This document shows, one piece after another, positions 46,011 through 56,860 of a stretch of 64,000 nt of DNA (positions are counted from its first letter, which is position 1; every line of letters begins with the position of its first letter). Where the stretch lies: positions 4,189,501 to 4,253,500 of the forward strand of contig NZ_CP156079.1 of assembly GCF_040892545.1 (NCBI RefSeq), written 5' to 3'. Source of the DNA: Paracidovorax avenae (GTDB lineage Bacteria; Pseudomonadota; Gammaproteobacteria; Burkholderiales; Burkholderiaceae_C). A program made the translations under genes and the position numbers. The notes beneath the pieces were generated by a model. The model was given only the letters and a program-made list of their open reading frames with translations. It had not been told where the DNA came from and searched no databases.

Positions 46011-46535
46011 TCACCCGGCGCTGCCCGGCCCGTGGCGCCCGGCGAACCGGGGCAGCCACAGGCAGGCCTCCGCATTCGATGGCGAGAAGCAGGCCAGCGC
46101 GGCCTGGCGCCAGGGCAGCCACTGCCAGGCATCGTGCTCCCGCGGGCTCAGCACGACCGGCGTACCCGCCGGCACGCACAGCCCGAACAGCCGCTCGCGG
46201 TTGCGCACCACGCCCGGCGCATAGCGGTGCAGCCACTGGGGCCAGATGTCGTACTCGTTTTCCAGAAACCAGTCGGTCAGCACATGCCCCGGTGCGCGCG
46301 CGTCGATGCCGGTCTCCTCGAACACCTCCCGGACCGCTGCGGCTTCGAAGGTTTCCTCCGGCCAGTCCTTGCTGCCCGTGACGGACTGCCAGTGCGGCTC
46401 GCCACCACCAGTGCGGCGGATCATCAGCACCTCGAGCGCGGGCGTATGGATCACCACCAGCACCGACTCGGGAATCTTGTAGTCCGCGGCGCCGCTGGCC
46501 GGAGGTGCCTGCGGCGGCACGGGGTCCCGTTGCAT
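46011..46535 (-). CDS. nudB: Dihydroneopterin triphosphate diphosphatase NudB
   Basis: A 174-residue Nudix enzyme of folate synthesis that acts on the product of FolE. The Nudix box is GSKDWPEETFEAAAVREVF with the following EETG, with one extra residue before the Glu compared with the consensus. YKIPESVLVVI and TDWFLENEYDIWP are NudB-type. The ATG overlaps the stop of the upstream sensor-CheW gene by one base, so it may be translated by coupling. Confidence 0.9.
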   Translation of the reverse strand: MQRDPVPPQAPPASGAADYKIPESVLVVIHTPALEVLMIRRTGGGEPHWQSVTGSKDWPEETFEAAAVREVFEETGIDARAPGHVLTDWFLENEYDIWPQWLHRYAPGVVRNRERLFGLCVPAGTPVVLSPREHDAWQWLPWRQAALACFSPSNAEACLWLPRFAGRHGPGSAG

Positions 46536-49198
46536 CAGCCGGCAGCCACCAGCGCCGCCAGGTCCAGCGGCGGCTCCGGCCCCAGGGCACCAGCGGCACA
46601 CTGGCGCAGCCACGGGGCGCCGATGCGGCACAGCATGCGCTTGCCGGACACGCCCCCATCGAGAGGCACCGAGAGCACCGCGTCGATCAACGGAGCCTGC
46701 CCGGCGGCAGACGGCCACGCCACGGGCTGCAATTGCCGCGCATCCATGTCCAGCATGGGGCCGAGCCCATCCACACGCAGCGCGAATTCGCCCGTGCGTC
46801 CGTCGTCCAGGCCGATCCGCAGGACGATCAACTGGTGCGCGCCCGGCGGCAGGCCCGTCCGCCCGGCCCGCCCACGCTGGTCCGCCACGAGCGAATGCAT
46901 GTCCACCACGGGGCATACCCGCTCCCCGATCTGCGCCAACCCCAGGAAGGGGGCCCGGGCGCGGCCGGCCTGCAGCACGGCGACATCCTGTGCGGCAGCG
47001 GCCACCTGGGCCGAACCGATCCCGAACCAGTGCTCGCCGACCAGGAAGGTGGCCAGTTGCAGCTCGCTGCCGGCCTCGCGGCGCGGCGCGGATGCCGCAG
47101 GCACCGGCACGCTCCGTCCGCCTCCGCCGCCGGAATCATCGCTGGCGCACAGGCGGCGCAGCGCGATGCAGCGCAGGCCATGCTCGTAGCCGTCCTGCAC
47201 GCAGAATTCGCGGTAGCCCTGGCCCTGGCCGACCCCCACGCCGTACACACCGCCGCCGAGCGGCACCATGCGCTCGGCGGGCGCCACCCGCAGTGCCTCC
47301 AGCGCCACGGATACGGTCTCTTGCGCATGCGCAGCGCCGGTACGGCCGGCACGCGCCAGGGTGCCTGCGGCATCGACGAAAGCCAGCAGGTCCTGCTCGC
47401 CCAGGCCGGCGGCGCAATCGGCCAGGATGGAATCGAGTTGCTGGGCTGCATCCCAGACGACAGCCACGCCGCCCAGCGCGGCGGCATCTCCAGCCGAGCG
47501 CACCGCCGCCGCATAGACGAACGTGGGCGAGCCCGGATGGAAGCGGCTTTCCACGTAGTCGCTCACCGTGCAGGCCTGCTCCGAAGGCAGCCGCAGGCAG
47601 CGTGCCACCCAGGGTTCGTCGAGCACCGCCCCCATATGGTGGCCGCGGTCCGGCCGCGACACCGCGACCACCCGGCCCGAACGGTCGAACAGCACGAGGC
47701 ACGCATAGACCGTGTAGAGCGCATTGATTTCCGCCAGCACCGCGGCAGAGGCTTCGCACCGCGCGGCGCCGTCCGCCAGCGTCTGAGCGAAACGGGGCGT
47801 GAGCGCCCACCAGCGGCAGTCGTTCGCGCGCTCGTACAGATTGCGGTCCAGGATCTGCATGGCCAGGGACGCACGGCTCTGCGCATCCCGCAACTGCGAC
47901 TGGGTCACCACGCCATACAGGTCCTCGAGTGCCGCGGCGAAGGCGCGGGCGGTCTTGCGTGCCGTCGCACCGATTTCCGAAAGCAGGGTGCGTGCAAAGA
48001 CCAGTTCCCGGGCCGCCACGGCTTCGCCTCCGGACTCCCCGCCGCCGATCTGGTTCAGCTCGAGCAGCCCGTTCCACACCGAACGCTCGAGGGCGGACTG
48101 GATGGCGGCCGAACGCAGCGGAATGCCGCGCAGCTCCTCCGATAGCAGGTCCGAGCGGCCAGCGAGATGCGGGCGGCCATCCGGCGCGCTGGCGCGCTCT
48201 TCGAACGCACCGTCCAGCGGCAGCATGGCGACGCCGCGCCAACCCGGGCCGGCGTAGCCCTGGAAGCCCTGCGTCCGGTGGACCGCGAGCAGGTACCGGC
48301 GCCCCATGTGGCACACCACCTGTCCGGCGTCGGGCGCGCCGCTCCTCGCTTCGGGAATGCGCCAATCCACCGGCAATTGCAGCGGATCGCCGGACGCCAG
48401 CACCCGGCCCTCGCCGTCCACCATCGCCAGCACCGCATCGATACCGGAATGCTCGCCGTCGCCGGTATCGCGGAGCGATTCGAAGATCGCGGGCATCTCA
48501 TCCGCCAGGCGGAACTCCAGGCACAGCACGCCCACGGTGCGCCCTTCGCGGACGACGCGGTGCGCATAGACGAGGTTGGGCACGTTCCGGCCAGTGAATC
48601 CATGCACGGCGTGGTGCTCCACGTATGCGGCATCGCTGCCCAGCACCTCGCGCAGGAACTGCTGGTCGCGGTCGTGCAGCGCGCCGCCGGGCGCGGGCAG
48701 GCCCCCGTCCAGGCAGGCACAGGGGCGGCACTGCGCATCGAAGAGAAAGATATTGCCGTAGACGGTGTACTTGCTGGCGTATGCCTTCAGGCGCGACTCG
48801 ATGGCCGCACGCTCGCCCGGGCCGTGAAGCCCCTCGTCGAGGTACCTGGCCAACGGGCCGTCCAGTGCGAGGAAGCCGATGTCCGCGGTCCGTTCGAACA
48901 GATTGCGCACGAGCACGTCGATGCAGATCTGCGCCCGGTTCGCCAGGTCGTCCAGACGGTTGCGCAGCGCCTCCCCGGCCAGCCCGCGCATGAGTTCCCC
49001 GGAGAGCGCGGCGAAGTCATGGCGGGCGCGCGCCAGATCGCTGCCCGAAGATGCCTTGGTGGAGAGCAGCGAGAGCGACGACAACAGCGACAGATGGTCC
49101 CACGCACTTTCGACGAGCCTGAGCTCCTGCTGCTGTTGCTGCGCGGCAGGCATGTAGCGCAGCCATTCCTCCGGGGATGCGATGGGCGAAGTGGACAC
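46535..49198 (-). CDS. Duplicated sensor-module protein with CheW domain
   Basis: An 887-residue protein. Two related halves (about 75-370 and 410-650) each hold LVRNLFERTADIGFLAL- or LDRNLYERANDCRWWAL-like helices, then TVYGNIFLFD or TVYACLVLFD strands, as in Cache-type sensors. The C-terminal 160 residues, from ELQLATFLVGEHWFGI through ICPVVDMHSLVAD-like residues, form a CheW domain. I see no signal peptide or transmembrane helix, so sensing is probably cytoplasmic. The CheW end should couple it to a chemoreceptor array or CheA. The ATG at 49198 has a weak Shine-Dalgarno sequence. Confidence 0.8.
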   Translation of the reverse strand: MSTSPIASPEEWLRYMPAAQQQQQELRLVESAWDHLSLLSSLSLLSTKASSGSDLARARHDFAALSGELMRGLAGEALRNRLDDLANRAQICIDVLVRNLFERTADIGFLALDGPLARYLDEGLHGPGERAAIESRLKAYASKYTVYGNIFLFDAQCRPCACLDGGLPAPGGALHDRDQQFLREVLGSDAAYVEHHAVHGFTGRNVPNLVYAHRVVREGRTVGVLCLEFRLADEMPAIFESLRDTGDGEHSGIDAVLAMVDGEGRVLASGDPLQLPVDWRIPEARSGAPDAGQVVCHMGRRYLLAVHRTQGFQGYAGPGWRGVAMLPLDGAFEERASAPDGRPHLAGRSDLLSEELRGIPLRSAAIQSALERSVWNGLLELNQIGGGESGGEAVAARELVFARTLLSEIGATARKTARAFAAALEDLYGVVTQSQLRDAQSRASLAMQILDRNLYERANDCRWWALTPRFAQTLADGAARCEASAAVLAEINALYTVYACLVLFDRSGRVVAVSRPDRGHHMGAVLDEPWVARCLRLPSEQACTVSDYVESRFHPGSPTFVYAAAVRSAGDAAALGGVAVVWDAAQQLDSILADCAAGLGEQDLLAFVDAAGTLARAGRTGAAHAQETVSVALEALRVAPAERMVPLGGGVYGVGVGQGQGYREFCVQDGYEHGLRCIALRRLCASDDSGGGGGRSVPVPAASAPRREAGSELQLATFLVGEHWFGIGSAQVAAAAQDVAVLQAGRARAPFLGLAQIGERVCPVVDMHSLVADQRGRAGRTGLPPGAHQLIVLRIGLDDGRTGEFALRVDGLGPMLDMDARQLQPVAWPSAAGQAPLIDAVLSVPLDGGVSGKRMLCRIGAPWLRQCAAGALGPEPPLDLAALVAAG

Positions 49199-49341
49199 GT
49201 TGCGGACTCCACCTTTCCTTTGAAATATTGCGGGATCTGGAAAGGTCGTGTCACTTTAAGCAAATATCACACCTGCCGGGTTCTCGTGAACCCTGAGCGC
49301 TCCGGGCACGGCCGGGCCCGCGAAAGATGCGATCCGCCCCC

Positions 49342-50154
49342 TCAGCCGCCCGCCGTGGCCTTGCGCACCGGGACCGCCGGCGGCAAGTCCTTCGCCTGCA
49401 GCGCGCGCACCTGCACCACGAGCTGGTTGTGGGCATCGAGGAACGCCGCGGCGATCACCTTGCCCTCGTTGGTATTGCTCCAGCCGGCCCCCGCGCCGCC
49501 GCCCAGGCGGCCCAGCACCAGGCCGCCCACACCCAGATCGGTGGTGCGGGCAGAGCCCGTGGCGGCGGCCACCTGCTCCGTCGTCTCGTTGTCCGACAGC
49601 AGCAGGGCCGTCTGGGCCTCCTTGAACTTGACCTGCTCCGCGAGGCCGATGAGGCCGGCCATGTCGCGCAGCCCGGGGATCATCGCGAGGATGCCGCCCA
49701 GGCCCCGCCCGGCGTCCTGCTCGCTGAAAGTGACGCTCGGGGTCAGCGTGTACTGCGCCTCGTAGCCCCGGCCCTTGTGCACCGTGGTGTCCTTGCGCAG
49801 CACGCCCGCCTCGCGCAGGTCCTGCTCCTGCACCGTACCGCGCAGGCCGGCGGAGCGGTCCACCACGCGGAAACACCCGCTCTGCTGGGCGAGCAGCTTG
49901 ACCAGCGGCACGGGCGAGGCCGGCAACTGGTAGGCCGAGCCCATCACGTAGCCGTTCGGGTTCTCGGCCAGCGCCAGCGTGGCGACCGGCGCGTCGCAGC
50001 GCACCAGTTCATGCGCCGCATTGCGCGCGCCCTGCGGGCCGGCCGAACCGCTGACCACGGAACCGCCCTCGCCCAGCTCCGTCTTCTTCTCGCCGCAGGC
50101 CGCGAGGGCCAGCACCGCCGCCAGGGCCGCGGCGCCCTTCGAGAAATTCCGCAT
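49342..50154 (-). CDS. CsgG/HfaB-like outer membrane lipoprotein
   Basis: A 270-residue lipoprotein with signal peptide and lipobox LAACGEK (Cys near residue 20). The following residues FRVVDRSAGL and EQDLREAGVL resemble the CsgG/HfaB family, whose members form or recruit surface-fibre secretion pores. A Gly-rich segment lies near 210-235. No curli or holdfast genes are adjacent, so its role is unknown. The ATG at 50154 has AGGAACCTGTCAC upstream. It lies downstream of aspS beyond a terminator. Confidence 0.7.
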   Translation of the reverse strand: MRNFSKGAAALAAVLALAACGEKKTELGEGGSVVSGSAGPQGARNAAHELVRCDAPVATLALAENPNGYVMGSAYQLPASPVPLVKLLAQQSGCFRVVDRSAGLRGTVQEQDLREAGVLRKDTTVHKGRGYEAQYTLTPSVTFSEQDAGRGLGGILAMIPGLRDMAGLIGLAEQVKFKEAQTALLLSDNETTEQVAAATGSARTTDLGVGGLVLGRLGGGAGAGWSNTNEGKVIAAAFLDAHNQLVVQVRALQAKDLPPAVPVRKATAGG

Positions 50155-50172
50155 GTGACAGGTTCCTCGCAT

Positions 50173-50206
50173 AAAAAAATGGCAGAAGCCGCGAGGCCCC
50201 TGCCAT
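50173..50206 (-). terminator. Rho-independent terminator after aspS
   Basis: On the minus strand, ATGGCAG pairs with CTGCCAT, with a further GC-rich inner stem, and is followed by seven T. It lies 28 bases after the aspS stop. Confidence 0.85.
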
Positions 50207-50234
50207 GTCGGGTCCAACCGTTGCCGGCCTCAGG

Positions 50235-52049
50235 TCAGGCGGCCCTGGCGGCGTCCGGGTTGCGCAGGCGGATGTGCAGCTCGCGCAACTGCTTTTCGTC
50301 CACCGGGCTCGGCGCCTGCGTGAGCAGGTCCTGCGCGCGCTGCGTCTTGGGAAAGGCGATCACGTCGCGGATCGACTCGGCGCCCGTCATCAGCGTGATG
50401 AGGCGGTCCAGGCCGAAAGCCAGCCCGCCGTGCGGGGGCGCACCGTACTGAAGCGCGTCCAGCAGGTAGCCGAACTTGGCGCGGGCGTCCTCGGGCGTGA
50501 GCTTGAGGGCCGCGAACACCTTGCTCTGCACCTCGGCACGGTGGATCCGCACCGAACCGCCGCCCAGTTCCCAGCCGTTCAGCACCATGTCGTAGGCCTT
50601 GGCGAGGCACTTGCCCGGGTCCGTGTCCATCAGGTCTTCATGGCCGTCCTTGGGCGCCGTGAAGGGATGGTGCACTGCCACCCAGCGCGCGTCGTCCTCG
50701 TCGTATTCGAACATGGGGAAGTCCACCACCCACAGCGGCGCCCAGACGTTCTCGAACAGGCCGTTCTTCCTGCCGAACTCGCTGTGGCCGATCTTCAGGC
50801 GCAGCGCGCCGATCGCGTCGTTGACCACCTTGGTCTTGTCGGCTCCGAAGAACAGCAGGTCGCCGTCCTGCGCGCCGGTGCGCTTCAGGATCTCGGCGAT
50901 GGCCGCGTCGTGGATGTTCTTCACGATCGGCGATTGCAGGCCGTCGCGGCCCTTCGCCAGTTCGTTGACCTTGATGTAGGCCAGGCCCTTGGCGCCGTAG
51001 ATCTTCACGAACTCGGTGTACGCATCGATCTCGCCGCGCGACAGGCCGCCGTTCTCGCGTGCGCCGCCAGGCACGCGCAGGGCCACCACCCGGCCGCCCT
51101 GCATGTTGGCCGCGCCGGAGAACACCTTGAAGTCCACGTCCTTCATGACCTCGGTGAGTTCGGTGAATTCGAGCTTCACGCGCAGGTCCGGCTTGTCGGA
51201 GCCGAAGCGGAACGCCGCGTCCTGGTACGTCATGATCGGGAACTCGCCCAGGTCCACGCCCAGCTGGGTCTTGAATACCTCGGTGACCATGCGCTGGAAG
51301 ATCGCGCGGATCTCTTCCTCGTCCAGGAACGAGGTCTCGCAGTCGATCTGCGTGAATTCGGGCTGGCGGTCGGCGCGCAGGTCCTCGTCGCGGAAGCACT
51401 TGGTGATCTGGTAGTAGCGGTCATAGCCGGCCACCATCAGCATCTGCTTGTAGAGCTGCGGCGACTGCGGCAGCGCGAAGAACTGCCCGTCGTGCACGCG
51501 GCTGGGCACGAGGTAGTCGCGCGCGCCCTCGGGCGTGCTCTTGCCCAGCATGGGCGTCTCGATGTCGATGAAGCCTTCCTTGTCCAGGAAGTTGCGCACC
51601 TGGATCGCCGTCTTGTAGCGCAGCATCAGGTTGCGCTGCATGTAGGGGCGGCGCAGGTCCAGCACGCGGTGCGTGAGGCGCGTGGTCTCCGACAGGTTCT
51701 CGTCGTCCATCTGGAACGGAGGCGTCACGGAGGGGTTGAGCACGTTCAGCTCGTGGCACAGCACCTCGATCTTGCCGCTCTTGAGGCTGTCGTTGGTCGT
51801 GCCCTCGGGGCGCGCACGCACCAGGCCCTTGACCTGCACGCAGAACTCGTTGCGCACGCCTTCGGCCGTCTTGAACATGTCGGCACGGTCGGGGTCGCAC
51901 ACCACCTGCACGTTGCCTTCGCGGTCGCGCAGGTCGATGAAGATCACGCCGCCATGGTCGCGGCGGCGGTTCACCCAGCCCGCGAGGGTGACGGTTTGGC
52001 CCATCAGGGCTTCGGTGACGAGACCGCAATAGTGGGAACGCATGGCCAT
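50235..52049 (-). CDS. aspS: Aspartyl-tRNA synthetase
   Basis: A 604-residue class II synthetase of the long bacterial type: N-terminal OB fold with [16 protein letters not shown] near 20, catalytic core with motif 2 [18 protein letters not shown] near 220, GAD insertion, and motif 3 [10 protein letters not shown] with RDVIAFP at the end. In Comamonadaceae this type is usually non-discriminating (Asp/Asn). The ATG at 52049 is used; the one two codons later is equally possible. Confidence 0.96.
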   Translation of the reverse strand: MAMRSHYCGLVTEALMGQTVTLAGWVNRRRDHGGVIFIDLRDREGNVQVVCDPDRADMFKTAEGVRNEFCVQVKGLVRARPEGTTNDSLKSGKIEVLCHELNVLNPSVTPPFQMDDENLSETTRLTHRVLDLRRPYMQRNLMLRYKTAIQVRNFLDKEGFIDIETPMLGKSTPEGARDYLVPSRVHDGQFFALPQSPQLYKQMLMVAGYDRYYQITKCFRDEDLRADRQPEFTQIDCETSFLDEEEIRAIFQRMVTEVFKTQLGVDLGEFPIMTYQDAAFRFGSDKPDLRVKLEFTELTEVMKDVDFKVFSGAANMQGGRVVALRVPGGARENGGLSRGEIDAYTEFVKIYGAKGLAYIKVNELAKGRDGLQSPIVKNIHDAAIAEILKRTGAQDGDLLFFGADKTKVVNDAIGALRLKIGHSEFGRKNGLFENVWAPLWVVDFPMFEYDEDDARWVAVHHPFTAPKDGHEDLMDTDPGKCLAKAYDMVLNGWELGGGSVRIHRAEVQSKVFAALKLTPEDARAKFGYLLDALQYGAPPHGGLAFGLDRLITLMTGAESIRDVIAFPKTQRAQDLLTQAPSPVDEKQLRELHIRLRNPDAARAA

Positions 52050-52137
52050 GGGTGCTTCTTCCTGCGCCCGCGAAGGGCGCCCAAACTGGAGGGAGGTATC
52101 GAGCGCGACCGTGCGGAACGCGCCGAAAGGGAAAGGG

Positions 52138-52758
52138 TTACTTGGAATCGGGGAGCGTGAGGTCCGGAGGCGCCACCACGCCCATCGACACGATGTACTT
52201 CAGCGCGGCATCCACGCTCATGTCGAGCTCGACGCAGTCGCTCTTGCGCAGGATCACGAAATAGCCGCCGGTCGGATTGGGCGTCGTCGGCACGTACACG
52301 CTGACGTAGCCGTCACGCAGGTAGGCGGCCACTTCGCCGCTGGGCGTGCCGGTGATGAACGCGACGGTCCAGACACCCTCGCGCGGCCACTGCACGAGCA
52401 CCGCCGTGCGGAAGGCGTTGCCGCTTTCGGAAAACAGCGTGTCCGAGACCTGCTTGACGCTCGAGTAGATCGAGCGCACCACCGGGATGCGGCTCACGAG
52501 CGCGTCGCCCCACTCCACCAGCTTGCGGCCCGCGAAATTGCTGGCCAGCGCGCCCACCGTGAGCAGGATCGCGAGCGTGAGCAGCACGCCGAAGCCGGGG
52601 ATGTGGAAGCCCAGCAGCCGGTCGGGCTGCCAGTTCTCGGGAAGGATCTGCAGCGTCTGGTCGAGCGTGCTGATGATCCAGTGCAGGACCCAGGCGGTGA
52701 TCACGCCGGGCACGATCACCAGCAGGCCCGTGAACAGCCATTTGCGCAAAGCGGACAT
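52138..52758 (-). CDS. DUF502-family membrane protein
   Basis: A 206-residue inner membrane protein with two transmembrane helices (about 5-27 and 55-78), then a soluble domain with [12 protein letters not shown], typical of DUF502. Function is unknown. The order FmdB-DUF502-aspS is conserved in betaproteobacteria. The ATG at 52758 lies ten bases after the FmdB-like gene. Confidence 0.9.
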   Translation of the reverse strand: MSALRKWLFTGLLVIVPGVITAWVLHWIISTLDQTLQILPENWQPDRLLGFHIPGFGVLLTLAILLTVGALASNFAGRKLVEWGDALVSRIPVVRSIYSSVKQVSDTLFSESGNAFRTAVLVQWPREGVWTVAFITGTPSGEVAAYLRDGYVSVYVPTTPNPTGGYFVILRKSDCVELDMSVDAALKYIVSMGVVAPPDLTLPDSK

Positions 52759-52768
52759 CGATGGGCGT

Positions 52769-53086
52769 TCAGCTCTTGGAGGTGGGTGCGGCAGGCGCCG
52801 CGGCGGAGGCTGCCGGCGCTGGAGCAGGTGCAGCCGCGGGGGCGGGAGCGGGTGCCGCGGCACCTTCGGCGGCCGGCGCGGGGGCGCTGGTGCCGCCGCC
52901 GCTGCCGCCGCGGAAATCGGTCACATACCAGCCCGAGCCCTTGAGCTGGAAGCCGGCGGCCGTGACCTGCTTGGAGAACGTCTCGGCGCCACAGGCGGGG
53001 CAGACCGTGAGCGGGGCATCGGAGATCTTCTGCAGCACATCCTTGGCATGGCCACAGGAGCCGCATTTATAGGCATAGATAGGCAT
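52769..53086 (-). CDS. FmdB-family zinc ribbon protein
   Basis: A 105-residue protein. Residues 1-42 are a zinc ribbon with CGSCG and CPACG. The last 45 residues are almost only Ala and Pro with a Lys-Ser end, a low-complexity tail. FmdB-type proteins are small putative regulators of unknown target. It is the first gene of the FmdB-DUF502-aspS run. Confidence 0.9.
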   Translation of the reverse strand: MPIYAYKCGSCGHAKDVLQKISDAPLTVCPACGAETFSKQVTAAGFQLKGSGWYVTDFRGGSGGGTSAPAPAAEGAAAPAPAPAAAPAPAPAASAAAPAAPTSKS

Positions 53087-53190
53087 TTTTTACCGTGCTA
53101 TTGAAGGCGCGAAGGAGGGTTTGCAAAACCTTCAATTATAGGCAGGCGCTCCGGCGGACCTGCCGGCCCTCTTTTCGCGGCCCGCGCGGC

Positions 53191-54636
53191 TCACTCCGCT
53201 CCCACCACGCGGTGGTGGGATGCGTGGCGGTTGCCCACCCACTGGGGTGCCAGCGAACCGGCGAGCATGCCGGCGACGGCGGCCAGCAGGCCGGCCAGCT
53301 GCGCCGGAAACACCTCGCCCACCGGCAGCGCCATGAAGGCCAGCCAGAAGCCCAGGCCCAGCACGATGGCCCACAGCGCGCCCTGGGTGGTGGCACGCTT
53401 CCAGTACAGGCCGAACACCAGCGGCACGAAGGCGCCGACCAGGGGCACCTGGTAGGCGCCGGACACCAGTTCGTAGATGGACGTGCCCTGCATGCGGATC
53501 GAATAGGCCAGCACCAGCAGGCTGAACACCAGGGTGCTGATGCGCATGGTGCGCAGGTGCTCGCGGTCGGTCACGGAGGGGCGGAACTGGCGCCAGATGT
53601 TCTCGGTGAACGTGACGCTGGGCGCCAGCAGCGTGGCCGAGGCGGTGGACTTGAGCGCCGACAGCAGCGCACCAAAGAAGAGCACCTGCATCACGAAGGG
53701 CATCTTCTCGAGCACCAGGGTGGGGAGCACCTTCTGCGGATCGTCCTGCAGCAGCGCCGCCGTCTCGGTCGGCATGATGATGAGCGCGCTGGCCACGAGG
53801 AACATGGGCACGAAGGCGAACAGGATGTAGCAGATGCCGCCGATCACGGGCCCGCGCGTGGCGGCCTTCAGGTTGTTGGCGGACATCACGCGCTGGAACA
53901 CGTCCTGCTGCGGGATCGAACCGAACATCATGGTGATGCCGGCCGCGATGAAGAACACCACGTCGTGGAATTTCGGCTCCGGCAGGAAACGGAACAGGTC
54001 GCGGCTCGCGGCGAAGTCGATCACCTTGCCGGCCCCGCCCGCCATTTCGCCCGCGAAGACCGCGATGATGGCCAGGCCCGCCACCAGGATGATCATCTGG
54101 ATGAAGTCGGTCACCGCCACCGACCACATCCCGCCGAAGAGCGTGTAAGCGAGGATGGACACCACGCCGATCGCCATGCCCACCGGGACGCTGATGGCGC
54201 CGCCCGAGAGCAGGTTGAACACCAGCCCCAGCGCCGTCACCTGCGCCGCGACCCAGCCCAGGTAGCTCAGCATGATGATGAGCGAGCAGATGATCTCCAC
54301 CGCCCGGCCGTAGCGCTCGCGGTAGTAGTCGCTGATCGTGAGCAGCGTCATGCGGTAGAGCTTCGCGGCGAAGAAGATGCCCACCAGGATCAGGCAGAAG
54401 CCGGCCCCGAAAGGGTCTTCCACCACGTTGCCCAGGCCGCCCTGGATGAACTTGGCGGGTATGCCCAGCACCGTCTCCGAACCGAACCAGGTCGCGAAGG
54501 TGGTGGTGATGATCATGTAGAGCGGCAGGTGGCGCCCGGCGATGGCGAAATCCGCCGTGTTCTTGACGCGCTTGGCCGCCACCAGCCCGATGGCGATGGT
54601 GATCAGCAGATAGACGATGACCAGGGTCAGCAGCAC
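53191..54636 (-). CDS. Sodium:solute symporter family protein
   Basis: A 481-residue SSS transporter with about 13 predicted membrane helices. FAIAGRHLPLYMIITTTFATWFG near the N-terminus and the GSIPQQDVFQRVMSA loop are family features. The substrate is unknown. GTG at 54636 follows GAGGAGCATGCC, a good ribosome binding site, and places the first helix directly after the start; the long upstream frame has no membrane or domain character. Confidence 0.9.
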   Translation of the reverse strand: MLLTLVIVYLLITIAIGLVAAKRVKNTADFAIAGRHLPLYMIITTTFATWFGSETVLGIPAKFIQGGLGNVVEDPFGAGFCLILVGIFFAAKLYRMTLLTISDYYRERYGRAVEIICSLIIMLSYLGWVAAQVTALGLVFNLLSGGAISVPVGMAIGVVSILAYTLFGGMWSVAVTDFIQMIILVAGLAIIAVFAGEMAGGAGKVIDFAASRDLFRFLPEPKFHDVVFFIAAGITMMFGSIPQQDVFQRVMSANNLKAATRGPVIGGICYILFAFVPMFLVASALIIMPTETAALLQDDPQKVLPTLVLEKMPFVMQVLFFGALLSALKSTASATLLAPSVTFTENIWRQFRPSVTDREHLRTMRISTLVFSLLVLAYSIRMQGTSIYELVSGAYQVPLVGAFVPLVFGLYWKRATTQGALWAIVLGLGFWLAFMALPVGEVFPAQLAGLLAAVAGMLAGSLAPQWVGNRHASHHRVVGAE

Positions 54637-54704
54637 GGCATGCTCCTCGATGTCGCGAAGTGAGGTTGTGGATGGGGAGGATGTGCAGGCGGCGCTGCGG
54701 GGGC

Positions 54705-56273
54705 CTAGTGGAAGAACCGGATGCGGATCAGGAACTGCAACGCCAGCAGTCCCAATACAAAACCCATGCCACCGTAGATGATGCTTTGCAGCAGCCGGTT
54801 GGTGCGGCGCTGCTCCGCGAGCAGTTCCTGCATCTCGCGCCGGTGATCGTGCGGCTTGTGGCGCAGGTAGTCGTGCAGCAGGCGCGGCAGCTCGGGGAGC
54901 ATCTTCGCGAAATGCGGCGACTCGGCCTTCACTTCGCGCCAGAGCCGCTGCGGCCCCATCTGGTCGAGCATCCACTTCTCCAGGAACGGCTTGGCCGTGC
55001 TCCAGAGATCCAGCTCCGGGTCGAGCTGGCGGCCCAGGCCTTCGATGTTGAGCAGCGTCTTCTGCAGCAGCACGAGCTGCGGCTGGATCTCCACGTGGAA
55101 GCGGCGGGAGGTCTGGAACAGCCGCATCAGCACCATGCCCAGGGAGATCTCCTTGAGCGGACGGTCGAAGTACGGCTCGCACACGGCGCGGATGGCCGAC
55201 TCCAGTTCGTTGATGCGCGTGTCGGCCGGCACCCAGCCGCTCTCCACATGCAATTCCGCCACGCGCTTGTAGTCGCGGCGGAAGAAGGCGGTGAAGTTCT
55301 GCGCGAGGTATTCCTTGTCGAACTCGGTGAGCGAGCCCACGATGCCGAAATCCAGCGAGATGTAGCGGCCGAACGAACCCGGCTCCAGGCTCACCTGGAT
55401 GTTGCCCGGGTGCATGTCCGCGTGGAAGAAGCCGTCGCGGAAGACCTGGGTGAAGAAGATGGTGACGCCGTCGCGCGCCAGCTGGCGGATGTCCACCCCG
55501 GCCGCGCGCAGCCGCTCGATCTGGCTGATCGGCACGCCCTTCATGCGCTCCATCACCAGCACTTCAGGGTGGCAGAAATCCCAGAGGATTTCCGGGATGC
55601 GCACCAGGCCCAGGCCCTCCATGTTGCGGCGCAGCTGCGCCGCATTGGCAGCCTCTCGGATCAGGTCCAGCTCGTCGTGCAGGTAATTGTCGAACTCCGC
55701 CACCACCTGCCGCGGCTTCAGGCGCTTGCCGTCGGCCGACAGGCTCTCCACCCAGCCGGCCATGGCGCGCATGAGCCCCAGGTCGTTGTCGATCACGGGC
55801 AGCATGCCGGGCCGCAGCACCTTCACGGCCACCTCGCGCTCGACGCCGTGGCGGTCGCGCACGACGGCGAAATGCACCTGTGCGATGGAGGCGCTCGCCA
55901 CCGGCACGCGCTCGAACGAAACGAACACTTCGCCCACGGGCCGGCGGAAGGCGCGCTCGATGGTGGCCACGGCCACGTCCGGGTCGAAGGGGGGCACGCG
56001 GTCCTGCAGCAGCGCGAGTTCGTTGGCGATGTCCGGCGGCAGCAGGTCGCGCCGCGTGGACAGCACCTGCCCGAATTTCACGAAGATGGGCCCCAGCCGC
56101 TCCAGCGCCTCGCGCAGGCGTTGCCCGCGCGGCGCATCCAGCTTGCGGCCGAAGGAGACGATGCGCGCCAGCAGCCGAAGCCAGGGCTTCTGGAAGCTCG
56201 TCAGTACCAGTTCATCCAGTCCATAGCGCAGCACCACCCAGACGATGGTGGCGCCGCGGAAAAGCCGGCTCAT
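54705..56273 (-). CDS. ubiB: Ubiquinone biosynthesis ATPase/kinase-like UbiB
   Basis: A 522-residue ADCK/ABC1-type protein. The KxGQ motif ([13 protein letters not shown]) lies near 65, the Ala-rich nucleotide loop SASIAQVH near 125, and [12 protein letters not shown] with the metal-binding LDFGIVG near 290-310. Two C-terminal transmembrane helices anchor it. It supports ubiquinone synthesis, probably by extracting lipid intermediates. The ATG at 56273 overlaps the ubiJ stop by four bases. Confidence 0.95.
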   Translation of the reverse strand: MSRLFRGATIVWVVLRYGLDELVLTSFQKPWLRLLARIVSFGRKLDAPRGQRLREALERLGPIFVKFGQVLSTRRDLLPPDIANELALLQDRVPPFDPDVAVATIERAFRRPVGEVFVSFERVPVASASIAQVHFAVVRDRHGVEREVAVKVLRPGMLPVIDNDLGLMRAMAGWVESLSADGKRLKPRQVVAEFDNYLHDELDLIREAANAAQLRRNMEGLGLVRIPEILWDFCHPEVLVMERMKGVPISQIERLRAAGVDIRQLARDGVTIFFTQVFRDGFFHADMHPGNIQVSLEPGSFGRYISLDFGIVGSLTEFDKEYLAQNFTAFFRRDYKRVAELHVESGWVPADTRINELESAIRAVCEPYFDRPLKEISLGMVLMRLFQTSRRFHVEIQPQLVLLQKTLLNIEGLGRQLDPELDLWSTAKPFLEKWMLDQMGPQRLWREVKAESPHFAKMLPELPRLLHDYLRHKPHDHRREMQELLAEQRRTNRLLQSIIYGGMGFVLGLLALQFLIRIRFFH

Positions 56274-56860
56274 GGAACGCCGCGGTCGGAACCGGGAGCC
56301 GCCGCCTGGGCGGAGCCGTCCGCGGGAGGACGCCCTCCCATGCGCATGCCCACGAACTGCCTGAGCGCCTGCGCGGCGCGCCGCGCGGCCGTGCAGATCG
56401 CATGCGCCGGCGTGTCGCCGAGCAGGCGCGACAGGTCTTCCTCGAGATCCCAGCGCACATGGTCCACCAGCCACTGGATCTCGGCCGCCAGCTGCACGTC
56501 GCCCTCGATGCGGATGGCCGGCTTGTCGCCGCGCAGGGCGGCCTGGGCGAGCGACAGCGGCGAGGTGTCGGTGATCTCCATGCGCAGGTCGGGCACGGCC
56601 GCCTCGCCTGCCAGATCGAACAGGCCGGCAGGGGTCACGCGCAGGGACATGGAATAGACGCGCCACTGCACGCGCGCCACCCTGCCGCTCTGGCGCACGA
56701 GCCGTTCCATGGCCTCGGGTTCCTGCATGAGCACGTGGTTGACGAGCAGCACCAGGCGGTGCTGCACCTCATGCACCAGCCATTGCGGGGGCTGGGGGCC
56801 GCTGGCCAGGCGCTCGAAGAGGCCGTCCAGGAACGAAAAAGGGGACTGTGGTGCTGCCAT
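56270..56860 (-). CDS. ubiJ: Ubiquinone biosynthesis accessory factor UbiJ
   Basis: A 196-residue protein with an SCP2-like lipid-binding domain (about 30-130) and a helical C-terminus, the UbiJ layout. UbiJ with UbiK binds lipid intermediates in the aerobic ubiquinone complex. It is coupled to ubiB by an ATGA overlap. Sequence identity in this family is low, so context carries much of the call. Confidence 0.82.
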   Translation of the reverse strand: MAAPQSPFSFLDGLFERLASGPQPPQWLVHEVQHRLVLLVNHVLMQEPEAMERLVRQSGRVARVQWRVYSMSLRVTPAGLFDLAGEAAVPDLRMEITDTSPLSLAQAALRGDKPAIRIEGDVQLAAEIQWLVDHVRWDLEEDLSRLLGDTPAHAICTAARRAAQALRQFVGMRMGGRPPADGSAQAAAPGSDRGVP

